A stretch of DNA of 64,000 bases, from assembly GCA_944470555.2 (NCBI GenBank), contig OX104127.1:91536708-91600707 (forward strand). Reading direction: 5' to 3'. This document shows positions 46,965 through 58,666 of the stretch, piece by piece. The DNA comes from Heterobilharzia americana. Taxonomy: Eukaryota > Platyhelminthes > Trematoda > Strigeidida > Schistosomatidae. Each line of letters opens with the position of its first letter. The stretch's first letter is position 1. The position numbers were made by a program, and so were the translations under genes. Under the pieces are notes generated by a model. That model was not told where the DNA came from, did not search any database, and worked only from the letters and a program-made list of their open reading frames with translations.

Positions 46965-47130
46965 AGTGTCCATAATGGACTGAAATCAGCTACAGGACCA
47001 TTGAAAATCTGATAGCACTAGAGAGCTATTTCTCCCGAGTATGGGACTCCACAGCAGTATATATCCGCTACCCTGGCTTGGAGTCTAACTTAGGGTCTTC
47101 AGTCTTCACAGTAAACACATTGAAAATTTA
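46965..47130 (-). repeat. Alpha-type SINE fragment
   Basis: The order of landmarks (CATAATGGACTGAAATCAGC, then GAGTATGGGACTCC, then TTGGAGTCTAACTTAGG) matches the inverted tail-to-head order of the other alpha-type copies. The hammerhead core is no longer readable. Confidence 0.45.
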
Positions 47131-47206
47131 GTCAATGGGTTGGAACTGAATGATCTATAGTGTCCTACTTCTGTCAGTGCGTGATATAGCATGACTGTAT
47201 ACTAAC

Positions 47207-47285
47207 ACATTCATCTGGTGTCTTCTTCACTCCAGACAGGTTGACCTCACAGGTCAAGACTTTCCATTCACCTGGAATTATGTCA
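47207..47285 (-). CDS. Exon-like segment, about 26 codons
   Basis: The segment lies between a TTTATTAG acceptor and a TGT/GTTAGT donor. It reads IIPGEWKVLTCEVNLSGVK and ends PDEC. Its 3' end is in phase 0 and so is compatible with the exon-like segment 46529-46726. It is short, so chance is not excluded. Confidence 0.3.
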
Positions 47286-47329
47286 CTAATAAACAATTTA
47301 CAATAATATAGTTTGAAGTTCATTAAAAT

Positions 47330-47460
47330 TTTATTTCGATCCCTGATGAAGTCGTGGATATACACTGTTGAACAGTCCCATACTACGATAAAACGTTTAT
47401 CCAGTGCTTACAGGTCTTCAGTGGCACTCCAACTATGATGAATACTAGGGTTACCTAGTT
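47330..47460 (+). repeat. Alpha-type SINE fragment
   Basis: Contains AACAGTCCCATACTACGATAAAACG, a decayed hammerhead stem II and core, followed by TATCCAGTGCTTACAGG as in the other copies. Confidence 0.45.
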
Positions 47461-47964
47461 CATGAAAAACACTTTTCTATGCATAATATCAAAACTTAAA
47501 TGCTTATTTCAGTGTTTACGAGTGTGTTTTTTAAAATCATTTGTACTTTGACAACATAAAATTTACGTCGTTATATATGTGACTAGAAAAATCACAACAC
47601 AAAATAGATTAGTATTAATCAACATAGAAATGTGGGCTAAAAATTAAAGCAGCTTCCACCTAAACGACAGTTTCTATTTTGGAATGAATATCAGGTCATT
47701 GTTTAGTGACTGGAAAGAAAGCAGTTAAAACTTATTACAGTATATTCTTGCTTTATCACTGTGATGTTCTTGATCTGCCGCAATGGTCTATGTTGCTGAT
47801 CGTAATTTCATTTGGTCCCATCTACTGTTATTACTCTGACGTCGATTTTTCTACAAAGAACATCACACTAGCTAACTGAGAGAGAGAGAGAAGATCAGTT
47901 TATTGTACTAGATATATATTGGGAGAGAGAATTTCTTATGAACTGCGCTACTTAAATTGGAAAT

Positions 47965-48194
47965 TCATGAAATTTTGATGAGAAATTTCCAAGAAAAAAG
48001 CTTCATTTTAAGCTGCACATTCTTGATAAGACTATCTTTAGTATGATAAACAATTGCAAAATTGTTCTGAAAGTCAGTTTGCTTGCAAGCAGTATCAGAC
48101 CAGTCAGTTTGAAATGTTTTTCGCCTACAAGTTACCAGGAAGAAATTAAGTTCATACGTAGGTTTCAAATTTTTCTCAAGTTCCTTTACAGTGA
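47965..48194 (-). CDS. Possible 3'-terminal exon of an unrecognised gene
   Basis: After a TTCAATTAG acceptor the frame is open for 76 codons to a TGA at 47965. It includes VKELEKNLKPTYELNFFLV, RRKTFQTDWSDTACKQTD and FAIVYHTKDSLIKNVQL, which look like genuine protein. An AATAAA lies 61 nt after the stop (47899-47904 on the complement), so this may be the last exon. No domain was recognised. Confidence 0.4.
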
Positions 48195-48309
48195 CTAATT
48201 GAATGGCTATATTTATGATTAAAGAATGGTTTCAACAATGGATTCAGTTTTGTCTACCATTTAGTACCAGGGTGTGTTAGTTGACTGAAGGCAATTGACA
48301 GAATGTCTT

Positions 48310-48720
48310 GAATCAAGGTTTTGTGCTTGTCAGCACTCGTCAGCAAGGCGTATCTACAGCCTCGACGAAACTGATTCTCCGCCTGAGATTCGATCTGACT
48401 TCACCCAGTGTTGTAGTCAGCGACCTAACCACTGAGTTATTCGGGCTGCGATTGACCTCTTGTAGAACTGGGTTACATGCATTGATTAGTCACGGGACAG
48501 CAACAAATATCATGTTGTCTAGTCCTGAATTCTGTCTGTCATTGTTGCAATACGGTCAACAAGCTAAAACGCTCAGTACTGCAGTGCACATTGACAGATG
48601 TTTGTTGTTTGGAGGCTGTTAGTAGGAAGCCCTGTATCTAGGTTTCTTGCTTGTTGACACCTTGTTGGAACCAACTGACAGAATTCGGTTTGCACTCAGG
48701 ACTAGAAAACATGAAATTGG
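48310..48720 (-). repeat. tRNA-like SINE
   Basis: On the minus strand an A box, AACTCAGTGGTTAGG, lies near 48422-48440 and a B box, AGATCGAATCTC, near 48383-48396. The flanking part repeats the AATTC(T/G)GT, TTGCAATA and GTTTGGAGGC landmarks of the 38-kb SINE pair. Confidence 0.6.
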
Positions 48721-49199
48721 TTGCTTTCTCGTGACCTGTCAAAGTATTAAGGTATCCCTACAAATTTAGAGAAACCTAACATACCTCTGTGATTCAACTG
48801 GCAATTCTTCAGCTTAGTGGCTTGAAATATTATCATTGGTCTGATCAGACATCGACTGACTGGTTATATACACAGCAGTTAACTGTCAGAGATATATCCC
48901 TATCTATAATTTTTGCTGCAACATATTTCAGTCAAATCTCAGAAATCCTATTCTCTGCAGATTTCATAAAAAAGATGATTAGCTAATAAAGAAGTAGGAC
49001 TCACAGGTTTTTAACAAATATCTATTGGTAACAATAATCGTTCGATTATTCTGGATCATGTTTCATGTGCTCTCAAATTATTCGCATTTATTGAATGAAA
49101 ATGGATCAAACACACGCACACAACCTGAACTGTTTAAACAGTAGGTGGCTTTAGTTTAATTTTAGAATTGACTGTTTTTCAATCCATTTAGATTTCACT

Positions 49200-49202
<3 letters not shown>

Positions 49203-49241
<39 letters not shown>
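49203..49241. repeat. (TA)n microsatellite
   Basis: About 19 uninterrupted TA units in AT-rich sequence. Confidence 0.95.
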
Positions 49242-49244
<3 letters not shown>

Positions 49245-49418
49245 TAATATCGATAGATGCATTTTTGAGTTAGTGTTACAGTCAAGTAGTTCAATGATCA
49301 GGGGAACATATTATGATATTGTCGAGGTATACATTTATTCATCCATGTCCTGACTAAATAGGTAACTTGTCTGAAAAAGTAAAGGCATTTTCTTTATTAT
49401 TTCAACAACAAGACTTAC

Positions 49419-49482
49419 TAGCATTTCGAAAGTAACCTTCACTAAGGTTAGAAACTTCCAGACCGTAGTTGTTACAAATATC
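49419..49482 (-). CDS. Short exon-like segment
   Basis: The 64-nt segment lies between CTCCTTCTAG and a consensus GCTA/GTAAGT donor. In one frame it reads DICNNYGLEVSNLSEGYFRN. A second frame is also open. A possible tiny intron (about 31 nt) separates it from a frame with VEEAVACLAKREEIYSLHF, but the phases do not join, so the model is weak. Confidence 0.25.
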
Positions 49483-49689
49483 CTAGAAGGAGAAGAATAT
49501 ACTTTATATAAACCTAGCGTGATTAGAAAATGAAGACTGTATATTTCTTCACGTTTCGCAAGACAAGCCACAGCTTCTTCAACAGAATATAAGGATTTTT
49601 ATGAAACGTAAGAAACATAGTCGAATAACACATAAAGCATTTAACGAATATAAGTCAATGGTTAGATGATTTTCTTCATATGAGTGTGA

Positions 49690-51445
49690 AACTTGGGGAC
49701 TATGATGGAATACAATTCCACATTAGAGTTATTTTGTTGATATACAACACACAATGATACAGTGTTATTTACATGATGATGTTTCAAGCACGAATTGTTA
49801 CTCATAATCATATCAATGTAATCACGCCAAAGTCGACATCTGATTTTTGTAGGCCTATCACATAATTTTCTTTGTTTTTATACGTAATATTCCTGGTACA
49901 GGTGTTGCGTCATTTCTATTACATGTGTTGGGTGTAGATTCGATGAATAAAGCTTCAGTAATCAATTTCTCTCTCCATGTGATTATATTGGACTTAAGTA
50001 CAGTGGTTTATCTCACTCTATTGTGTGGTTGTTTGTCAACTCATGCATTGATCTAGTCGGGTTTTTCTTATAAGAAAATGTTTAAATTTCAGACTAGTCA
50101 GCCGCTACAAGTTAAAACAAATACTCGATGACCTACATGCAGAAGAGGATGAAAAAATGGTTGGTTACAATGTAACAAGTCTTTATACTAAAATACCAAT
50201 CAATATAGCCCCAGAAACAGTCAGAAATCAACTAAGTAGTGACTCAGAACCTACTCACAGAACTAAGATTTTGGTTGATGAGATCATATTAGGCGTACGA
50301 TTGTGCTTGATCTCTCAGTCTTCAAGTTTCAGGATAAAATACATAGACAAACAGAAGGAGTAGCAATAGGATCGTATATTTATGGATAGTTAGGAAAAAA
50401 TGGCTTTGCAAACGTTTAATCCTGCTTCTAAGATATGGTGACGATGTGTAAATGACACACTTACTGTGTTGAAATCAGAACATGTCGACAGTTTCCTAAC
50501 GCATATAAGCTCATTAGTAAACACAATTCAGCTCACTTATGAGATAGAAAATGAGCAAGGAGAATTACCTACGTTGGATTGCAGGATAAAACGAAGAAGA
50601 GACGGCAGTACGTAGACTTCAGGCCATCGCATCCAGTAGCAGTTAGGGCAGGTTTAGCCAAGTGTCTAAATGACAGAGCTAGAAAATTCACTAGTCGGTG
50701 TGGGGATTTAAACACATGAAAGAAGCGCTAATAATTAATGATTTCCCGCTATCGTTCATTAAGGAATTCGTACAAACACATATGAAACGAAATAATAACA
50801 GTAACACGATTACGAATAGTGGTGACAACACAAGTAGAAAGGAGTTCAAAGTCTCCATTGTGTTACCAAATTAGGAAGAAACATCAGAAACTTTACGTAG
50901 GATTATCAACGTGGCTGGGGTGGCATTTAAACCCACAAACTCACTTGACTTAGGGATCCCATAGATCTGATGAAGCAGAATAATCTAATCTGCCAAATTC
51001 AACACAATGACAGTGAGATCAAGCATATAGGTCAAACTATCCGGCTAGGTTCAGTTTGATTAGCGGAACATAGGAACTCAGCAAAACATAGAATGACAGA
51101 CCCGAATATGATCAATAATCTAGAATTGCAACGCGTGAATTAACACGACCACACAATAGGGTGAGATAAACCACTGTACTTAAGTCCAATATAATCACAT
51201 GGAGAGAGAAATTGATTACTGAAGCTTTATTCATCGAATCTACACCCAACACATGTAATAGAAATGACGCAACACCTGTACCAGGAATATTACGTATAAA
51301 AACAAAGAAAATTATGTGATAGGCCTACAAAAATCAGATGTCGACTTTGGCGTGATTACATTGATATGATTATGAGTAACAATTCGTGCTTGAAACATCA
51401 TCATGTAAATAACACTGTATCATTGTGTGCTACGTATCGAATAAG
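49690..51445 (+). mobile_element. Penelope-like element with near-identical 281-nt inverted flanks (family B)
   Basis: The flanks 49748-50029 and 51149-51429 are inverted copies with one difference by my comparison. The body reads on the plus strand. MVGYNVTSLYTKIP (reverse-transcriptase motif A) is at 50157, an NDTLTVLKSEHVDSFLTHIS stretch near 50450 stands where the catalytic RYVDD box should be (partly lost), then ETLRRIINVAGVAFKPTNSL near 50890, and a GIY-YIG remnant HIGQTIRLGSV with AEHRNSAKHR near 51030-51090. Stops and frameshifts are frequent. The order RT then GIY-YIG is that of endonuclease-bearing PLEs. Confidence 0.82.
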
Positions 51446-51479
51446 CAAACTTAATGGGTGGTTTCTGTCCAACCTGAGT

Positions 51480-51990
51480 AATACAATACCAAACAGGTAC
51501 TTCGGACGACATTAAAAGAGTATGCGCTTGCTATGGTGTTAAACCCTGTTTAAAGCCTTCAAATAAATTCACAAAGATCTTCCTCAGTCGAGGTGAAATA
51601 CACAATTTTTAAGATGACACAGGTCAACTGTATATGCAAAATTATATGTTTGGAATATGAAACTAATAATGTTGAAGAAAGTTGTAGACCCTTGAAAATC
51701 AGGGTGAATCAATACAAGTTATGCATGAAAAATCCACCGGGGAATCAAGATGAATTCAGAACACTTAGAAAAGCGACCAACAATAGCTATATATGCATCT
51801 GAAAGTGAAGACATGATTGACTTTCAGAATGTAGATTTATTGGGGAAAAGGTTTTCACTTGCATAACGAATGATTAACTTCGAAAGCCCTGGATATTTTA
51901 ACAAGATCAAACGCTATAAACAGAAAAGAAGGAAAAAACTTGTCAGCTGTTTAGAAAACCACTACTGGTGGCCTTTACTAGTCGAAGCTT
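51480..51990 (+). mobile_element. Penelope-like element fragment, second family (GIY-YIG region)
   Basis: The traces VCACYGVKPCLKPSNKF near 51510 and CKIICLEYETNNVEESCRPL near 51630-51690 match the linker and start of a PLE endonuclease (KPxxxL, then YKIxC and YxGxxxR), followed by a RYKQKRRKKL stretch near 51910. It abuts the right flank of the 49.7-kb PLE but is from a different lineage. Frames are broken. Confidence 0.5.
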
Positions 51991-52144
51991 TAGTAACAGT
52001 GTCAATTATTGACGATTCATAAGTCAAAGTACAAGAAATAACACGTATTCTACAACATGCATAAATATATTTATTTTGACTCTTCTACATTTTCGTCGAC
52101 AACTGACAATAATAAGAGTGTACGTATAACGATTAATCTTAATT

Positions 52145-52285
52145 AAGTCAGCATTCATCACGGACTGAAACCAGATGAGGAACCATTAAAAACCAGAGAG
52201 CATTGGGTTGGCTTTTCGTACGAGCATGAAACTCTTGAGCAGTGCACACCCATGACAACACCAGAGATCAAACCTAAATTTATTC
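52145..52285 (-). repeat. Alpha-type SINE fragment
   Basis: The landmarks CATTCATCACGGACTGAAACC and GAGCATGAAACTCTTGAGCAG match the inverted alpha-type copies at 26890 and 32850. The core is decayed. Confidence 0.5.
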
Positions 52286-52289
52286 TATT

Positions 52290-54570
52290 CAACTAATATT
52301 CACGAGTAACTGTAAAGACTGAAAAGGCCAATTAGGCTTCTTTGCTTATGCTGGAGAGGAACATTTTCATAAGATGAAGTAGTTTAATTGGTTATTTCAG
52401 TTGTTCTTTCCTAGGATGACCTTCACAATCTTTCTGAATTCATATATTTATCTGATTATAAAGTAGAAAGCAGGTGTTTTTAAAAAAAATGTAGACACGG
52501 ATCAGTGAGCAACCACTTGCGGTGGTTGAAATACTCATAGGTTTCTAGGATCCCATCAAAGTAAACCTATCTATCAGGAAATAACTTACCAAACTTTTCA
52601 TTTCTTCCCCTTCAGAATACACACCATAATGTGTTTCCCAAAGCCAAATGACATAAGTACATTGCGCAGTGATTACCGGAATGTATTCTTAACCTTTTTT
52701 AAGTTCGTGACATCGTTGAGTTGTTACGTAATCAACCAGCTCCATCTACTGCTTTTAAACCGTCTCTTTAAATATCCACTCAGTTTTCTAATTGTGCAAA
52801 CATGAATGTTGTGTGAATGTTGCATTTCAGTAGACTAAAGAACTCCATATTTCCAAAGCTTTCCTCAGGCATTCATAAATATTAACTTGAGAATAGTTTG
52901 CAGTTGTTATGCGTACACAGTTATGAGTTCCGATTAGTCTTCACTTGGTAAAAGAACGTATTATTGCATAAGGCTAACAAAGTTCTTGGTATACTTAATA
53001 TTCATAACTCTAACAGGTTTTTATAAGCAGAAGATAACAGAACCTGTAATGAATTGCCTAATTTAAACTGACTACTAGATAATTATGAAAAATATGCGTT
53101 TATGGTGTTTTCGGAGACTGAATGATTTCGAAATGGTCTTGATAACAGATTGCCATTGGTTAGCAAGCGATGAGGAACCTGATAGCGATGAACAGCTGTT
53201 TTGTTCCAGCAAGAGTACTTATTCCATCTTATGTCTATTCTCAAAATAACACTACAGTCGCTTAATGTAGTTCATCGGCATCCGTCCTCAATCCTCCTTT
53301 GGTCGATCTCACAGGTCTTCTGTAATGTTCAGTACCTTACTTTTGACTGTGTTGTTGTCTTGTGTTATTCCCATTTTATTTCTATTTGCCTTTTTTCAGA
53401 CTTTCACTCACATTAAATGTAACGCCTAAGCATTTTACCACATTAGATTAGTAAGTTGGTGGTTCATTTATTAGGCATATCGCCATACACTCTTATGTGT
53501 TATAACCCCTTTCTTTTTGATTTTAACACCTGATATTTACAATATATCTAACTACTGATTTTGTTTATTTACCTCAGTAGTTTCATAATTTCTTCGTATT
53601 CTGTCAATTTTGAACCTAACCTTTGGTTGAAACAGTTGAAGTTTGTCTCTTATTTATTTGTTGCTTAAGATTACGTTTTACGATTTTAAAGTGTTTTTTG
53701 TACAGGTAGTGAAATAAAAAGGTAAACATTCCACTCTGAAAATGTTATTGTTCAAAGTTTATTATGAATAATGAATCACTTTCACTGTTTTTGAATATCT
53801 TGCACTGTATCATATTATTGAAGTCAATATTCAAGCAGGAAGTTTGGTTTACAATCTAACAGGCAGAAAGAGTGAAATGAAATTATATAGGACATAACAT
53901 TAATTTCGAACTTTCGCATTCCTATCTAGATCATTACTTGTGGCATATCTACTTTGAATATATCTCAAGAGTTTCTCTTTCTTTCCAACATGCTTTTACA
54001 AATTACAGGACTCTCTCTATTCTTGGAAACTTATAACAAATCCACCAGTTCGTTAAAACCACTGTCATTTACCTGTCGTAATTTCAAAATAATCTTCGTT
54101 AAACGAGATTTTGAGCTTGACCATTAAACCATGAACTACAGAAAACCTCCGTTTTCATATCATTTAGTAAATATAAAACTTAGACTTAAGGTTTCAGTTT
54201 TCTCTACTTGCTATAGTTGGTGATTGCTCAACAGCGAAGATGAACATTCTCTTAGTGGAAAGTTCGAATGTGAACTCTGTGTATTTACAAATAAAGGCTG
54301 ATAAATTTTGAAGCATTTTTCTGGAAAAATGAACGAAAAGTTGACAGATAAAAACTGTTGAATACGCCTTGTATGCCCACCTTGTTTATATCGACATTTA
54401 CGCGACAACAACTATTTAAAACATTGAATATTGCCATTTAGACATTTAGAAAAAGTACTGACTGAGCGAAGAAATATATTCCTTTTATAGGTTTTCGTCT
54501 TGGGCTCTAAACTAATATACAGCTTTACAATTTAGTCAAGATGCCAATCAAGTGGTGGTGGGGGTATTCT
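52290..54570. other. No recognisable gene
   Basis: AT-rich sequence. Moderate frames at 53201-53416 (plus) and 54211-54411 (minus) carry no motif. No repeat family was recognised. Confidence 0.4.
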
Positions 54571-54571
54571 T

Positions 54572-57345
54572 ATAATAATTATTATTATTCATTCGGTTCC
54601 TAGTGAAAAATAGGGCCTTAGAATCACGTCGCAATTTCACTGTCCTCTCTGCATTCTTTTCAACCTCGCTCCACACCTACACATAAACTTTCATCACTTC
54701 CTCACACAATCTCCTCAATGTCCTCACCCTCAGACAACCAACTCGTCATTTCTCATTCGCATTAGACTCGACGGCTTGCCTTGGTCTGATGCATGATCTT
54801 TTCAAACGGTCTCATTTCTCAGAGTATGTCCACTCCAATCAATCTCCACTTTCGTCTGCATATTTTTTCGGTGATAGCTTCATGGTTGGTTCGTTGCCAG
54901 ACCAGTGACTTCCTTGTTGCTTATTCTTATTATTCTGGCCATCTGATCTTCAGTGTCAGTATCGAGTGAGCGTGGGCGTGGACGTGGACATGGGTGTGGG
55001 CGGCAGCTACTCGTGTATGTGTGCAGTTTGTTGGAAATGTTTTGTGTAACGCGCCGCCAAGTCCCTGAACAATCACATCAGATTGAAGCACTGACTTGAC
55101 TGACATTATATTAGTGATGGAAATCCGGATGTTGTTCACGCTTTATGCTGAATGCAGTGCATTGCTGTGTAGTGCAGTGCAGTAGATCTCCACACTGATT
55201 GTTTCAGATTAATGCAGGAAGGCGTGTCTTGCTGCCATTCCGATCCTGGATGCTTTGACATCCTCAACTGTGCCGTCACCGCGTGTAGTTGGAACGATGC
55301 TGACTTGTCTAGGTAGGTGGAAGAGACAACTTCCTTCAGATTTCTCCCTTTGATGGTGGTTGTTGATTGGGTGTCTTCATCACGTCTGTCTTCTCTACGT
55401 CCACTGGAAGAGGTCCTGTCTTCCTTCACTGCATCGCCTCTCCCACTTCTACCAACTTCTCGGTTTTCACCTGTAGATCTTCAAGTTTGTGTGACAAGAC
55501 ATTAGATATAAATAATCGGTGAAATCGAAATCTTGTAGGGTCCTTTCATCGGTTCAGCAATCGCATGCCCATCTTCTCACTCCTCACGGTTTGTTGTAGA
55601 ATCCAGTACAGTCGATCACAACCAGGAAGATCATCGGTGATTGTAGGCAACAACCTTGTCATACTCCTGTCTTCACTTCTAAGGCGTCACTCAGCTTTCC
55701 ATTGTGAACCACTTCGCATATGGCGTCTTCAGATAACTGTTGACTGAGTTTGATGAAGGGTTATGTCATTAACACCGTGGTGTTGAAACAGTTTCCAAAG
55801 TACTGCTCGGTCGACGCTGTCGAATGACTTCGCAAAGTCAATAAAGTTGAGGTTCAGTTGACTACCATTCCACGCTCTGTTATGTGATGATGCGTAGCGT
55901 AGCACTACAACTTGATCCACACATGATATGTTATTCCTGAAACCAACAAGTCTGTTCCGTCCGGAATCTTGACTGAAGAGCGTATTTTAGTCTCTCCTGG
56001 ATGATGCAGCTTAATATTTTCCTCGTTGTAGATAGGGACAGCAGCATGACTCCTCATCAGTTCTTGCGAAGACTTAAGTCTCCCTTCTCCGGAGAGTTTA
56101 CAAGGTAGCCCTGATTCCAATTGATCAGCAGGTACCTGTCCTTTCTTCCATCCTTCCAAACCTTCGGCAGTAGTGGTGTGGCCGAGTTCGCTGTTGGCTC
56201 TACCTCTGTTTTCAGTACTTCTGGAGGAATTACATCTGGTTACGCCACTCTCCCGGGTTCCAGCAGTTCTATGGAGTTCAGCACTTCACTTCTGCTTTCG
56301 TTGGAGGGCTTGTGTTTACTGGTAGTTGTGTGGCTGGACTGCTGGTGGTATTTCTGGACGAGTTGCAGGTGGTGGTAGTGGTGGTCGATTCAAGAGATTT
56401 TTGAAGTGGTCAGCCCATCTTCTCCTTTGTTTCTCCTCTTCGCTAACTAGCTTTCATTCACTATCCGTCATTCGTTTCGTCTGTGTTGATCTCATCCCTC
56501 CCTGCTTTTAGATATCGTGTTGTCAGATCTCTGTCTCTCCTACCTGCAGCCTGTTCTGCTTCACTTGCCAGCATGTCACAGAAGTGTTCGTTGTTTTCCG
56601 TGGACTCCTCTTCACGTCTTTGTCCAGTGTAGTGTTTTATAGGTTGTGTTCAGTTCCTATCTTCGTTGTTCATCTTTGCACTAGTTCATCTGCAAATTCA
56701 CCATCTTCCTATCCCTCCTCTTCTATCAACTTCCATGTGTCCGTCGACATCCACTCCTTGTCTTGTCTTGTCTTCATTCTTCCTCCCTCCTAATACGAGT
56801 ATGCAGGTATCCTTCCACATAGCTTTCAAAGAGTTCCAGTGTTCTTACATTCAGGTTTCTTCAGGGAGGCTGCCCAATGTCTCCCATTTTGTCCTGATGA
56901 CTGGCTGACGGGAAGATGTCCTTTGTAGTTTCGTCCTTCAGTTCACGTTTTGTTCTGAATGGGTGTTGAAATGGAGCTGTGGTCTATCACCAGCTTCTTT
57001 AGGTGAAGGCTTTCAACTTGATTCTGAAGGTAGGTTGTTTGCAGTGGATAGTGGTGTGAGTGGTGTGAACCTAAATCTTATCCTCTTATTCATCTTGTGT
57101 CCAGAAGTCTGTTTCTCCCTCCATCTCCACTTTCTTCACATTCAGATGAAGTCGATGTGATTTTCAGTATGTTGTGTCCTGTTGTCTGGTGAAATCAAAT
57201 CCGTGTCGCTTTGTCAATGTATATGCTTATGTTTGTACACACTGCCTCCAATCATCGAATCGTAGAATGCACTGAAATCTGCAAATAGTTCTCCATTCTC
57301 ATTCATTTCACTGAGTGCTTCTCGACCCATGATTTGTTCTGTTCT
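54572..57345 (-). mobile_element. RTE-like retrotransposon, long 5'-truncated copy of the CAC-insert subfamily
   Basis: The copy is about 2.8 kb on the minus strand, from within the endonuclease domain (an MNENGELFADF-like trace near 57290) to the 3' end at about 54575. It shares with the copies at 30.8 and 35.1 kb the THVHVHAHAHSILTLKIRW segment (with one HTHA unit fewer) and the TALHYTAMHCIQHKA ending, but differs elsewhere, for example by lacking the Gln-coding run. Reverse-transcriptase traces are LNFIDFAKSFDSVDRAVLW (55790-55860) and RSSVKIPDGTDLL. It is heavily broken. Confidence 0.82.
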
Positions 57346-57359
57346 TTTGTTAAAATGCG

Positions 57360-57535
57360 TGTTCTTATTTACCTCTTGCTCAACCATGATGGGTGGTGCT
57401 CAGAAGTTAGACGACTGACCAACCTCATTGTTCGCCCAACGTAACTAGCTCCAAACGAACAGTCCAGTTTATAAATGTAGATGGAAGTGGCAGAATCAAG
57501 AAGTTTGCCTGTATTTCTTGCACATTGTATTGTGC
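57360..57535 (-). mobile_element. Penelope-like element fragment (GIY-YIG endonuclease)
   Basis: On the minus strand one frame reads YIYKLDCSFGASYVGRTMR and SEHHPSWLSK, a clear GIY-YIG endonuclease start with the YVGRT motif and the EH further on. It lies directly against the 5' truncation point of the RTE copy, so that element may have inserted into or beside it. Confidence 0.65.
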
Positions 57536-57539
57536 GGTT

Positions 57540-58280
57540 GTAGCAGATGGAATATAATTTAGCTGCAAGTATTTAAGTGCAACTTCATTACTCACTCATA
57601 CATTCACTCCTGTTAGACTGAGATTACAGCTTGCGACTGTTGAAATCGTCTACATCTACTCACCCGTTTGTACCTATTGTCTATTTTTAAATGACTACTG
57701 TTGTTGTTTTTATTGCTTTCGTGCATCAACTATTTCTTGGTAGTCAATTAATTGGTGCGCTAGTGAAGCCAGTTCTTATTTTCTTTGTTATACCATTTGT
57801 GAATTGTTTAAGTGGTTGTTAGTTCCTATTGGATTGATCATTTGATTGTGTCTGAAAACTCATCTATTTATCCATAGGAAAGCTTTATTCGTGTAGATAA
57901 CCTTCTTGTTGTTTTGATTGTGCTTTATTAATAATACCACCATCTACACATAGAAATTTTCAAGTTTCCGGTGCTCAACTTCAATTGATCAATTCATCCT
58001 TATTATCGGTTTATTAACAAACATTTAATGTCTTAGATAATTTCATTAATCTAGACTCACTCCTTCTTACTTTGAATGGTGTCTGGGCAAATATAATACT
58101 TTGGAAGGGTTTAGTGAAACATGTTTGGAATAAACAGTGTTGGCTTTATGAATGAAATAAATACGAAAGGCCTTCTATCTAGCCAAAAATTATATTTAAT
58201 TGAGAAAGACATCACTTTCATACATTTTATTACCTCGGTAAATCTGGACAAAGAAATGATAAACATTATTTCAGAATAAA
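57540..58280. other. No recognisable gene
   Basis: AT-rich sequence between the PLE fragment and the terminal exon-like segment at 58300. No repeat family or motif was seen. Confidence 0.4.
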
Positions 58281-58287
58281 ATGCTAA

Positions 58288-58293
58288 TTTATT
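58288..58293 (-). terminator. Polyadenylation signal AATAAA
   Basis: The signal lies seven bases after the TAA that ends the exon-like segment at 58300-58523. This implies a very short 3' untranslated region. Confidence 0.45.
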
Positions 58294-58299
58294 TCATAG

Positions 58300-58523
58300 T
58301 TATTCATCAGCTTCAGGGAATACATACTGAAAATGAATTTGTTTGAATTCTTTAAATTGGATTGAACGAGAGAAAAAATAGTCCAGAAATTCGGCACTAA
58401 CAGTAGCAGATTGATTCGAGGGGACAAGATGAAACAGGAATAAAGTATCTTCGTCAAAATAAATGTTAATTTGTATATGATTAGACAAACTGTTCTATAT
58501 TTGTAAGGAAAAACACATGGTTA
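58300..58523 (-). CDS. Probable 3'-terminal exon of an unrecognised host gene
   Basis: After an ATATAG acceptor the frame is open for 73 codons plus TAA. It reads SLSNHIQINIYFDEDTLF, then LVPSNQSATVSAEFLDYFF and FKEFKQIHFQYVFPEADE, with an acidic C-terminus. A polyadenylation signal follows at once. It is preceded by a 39-nt in-phase exon-like segment (58628-58666). It is not part of a recognised repeat. The gene would extend to higher coordinates on the minus strand. No domain was recognised. Confidence 0.5.
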
Positions 58524-58627
58524 AACAAACAAAGACTAAAAGGAAAGGGAACTTCTCAATAGCTGAGGCATTATCTGGGTTCACAAACAATCAAAAATCA
58601 TGAAAAATAACTGTGATAAAAACTTAC

Positions 58628-58666
58628 TGCTTGCAAAAATGTATGTACTTGTAGAGACCGGAAGAA
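58628..58666 (-). CDS. Possible 39-nt micro-exon
   Basis: Thirteen codons (FFRSLQVHTFLQA) lie between a strong acceptor (CTCTTCCCCTAG) and a GCA/GTAAGT donor, in phase 0 at both ends and thus joinable to 58300-58523. A further candidate of 36 nt, also a multiple of three, lies just upstream (about 58759-58794). Symmetric micro-exons are known in schistosomes, but such short segments also arise by chance. Confidence 0.3.

Noticed and set aside
47881..47892. GA-rich run as a regulatory site
   Set aside because: It is a short simple repeat without a partner motif.
50157..50363. Independent small gene beginning MVGYNVTSLYTKIP
   Set aside because: It is motif A of the PLE reverse transcriptase, flanked by other pieces of the same element.
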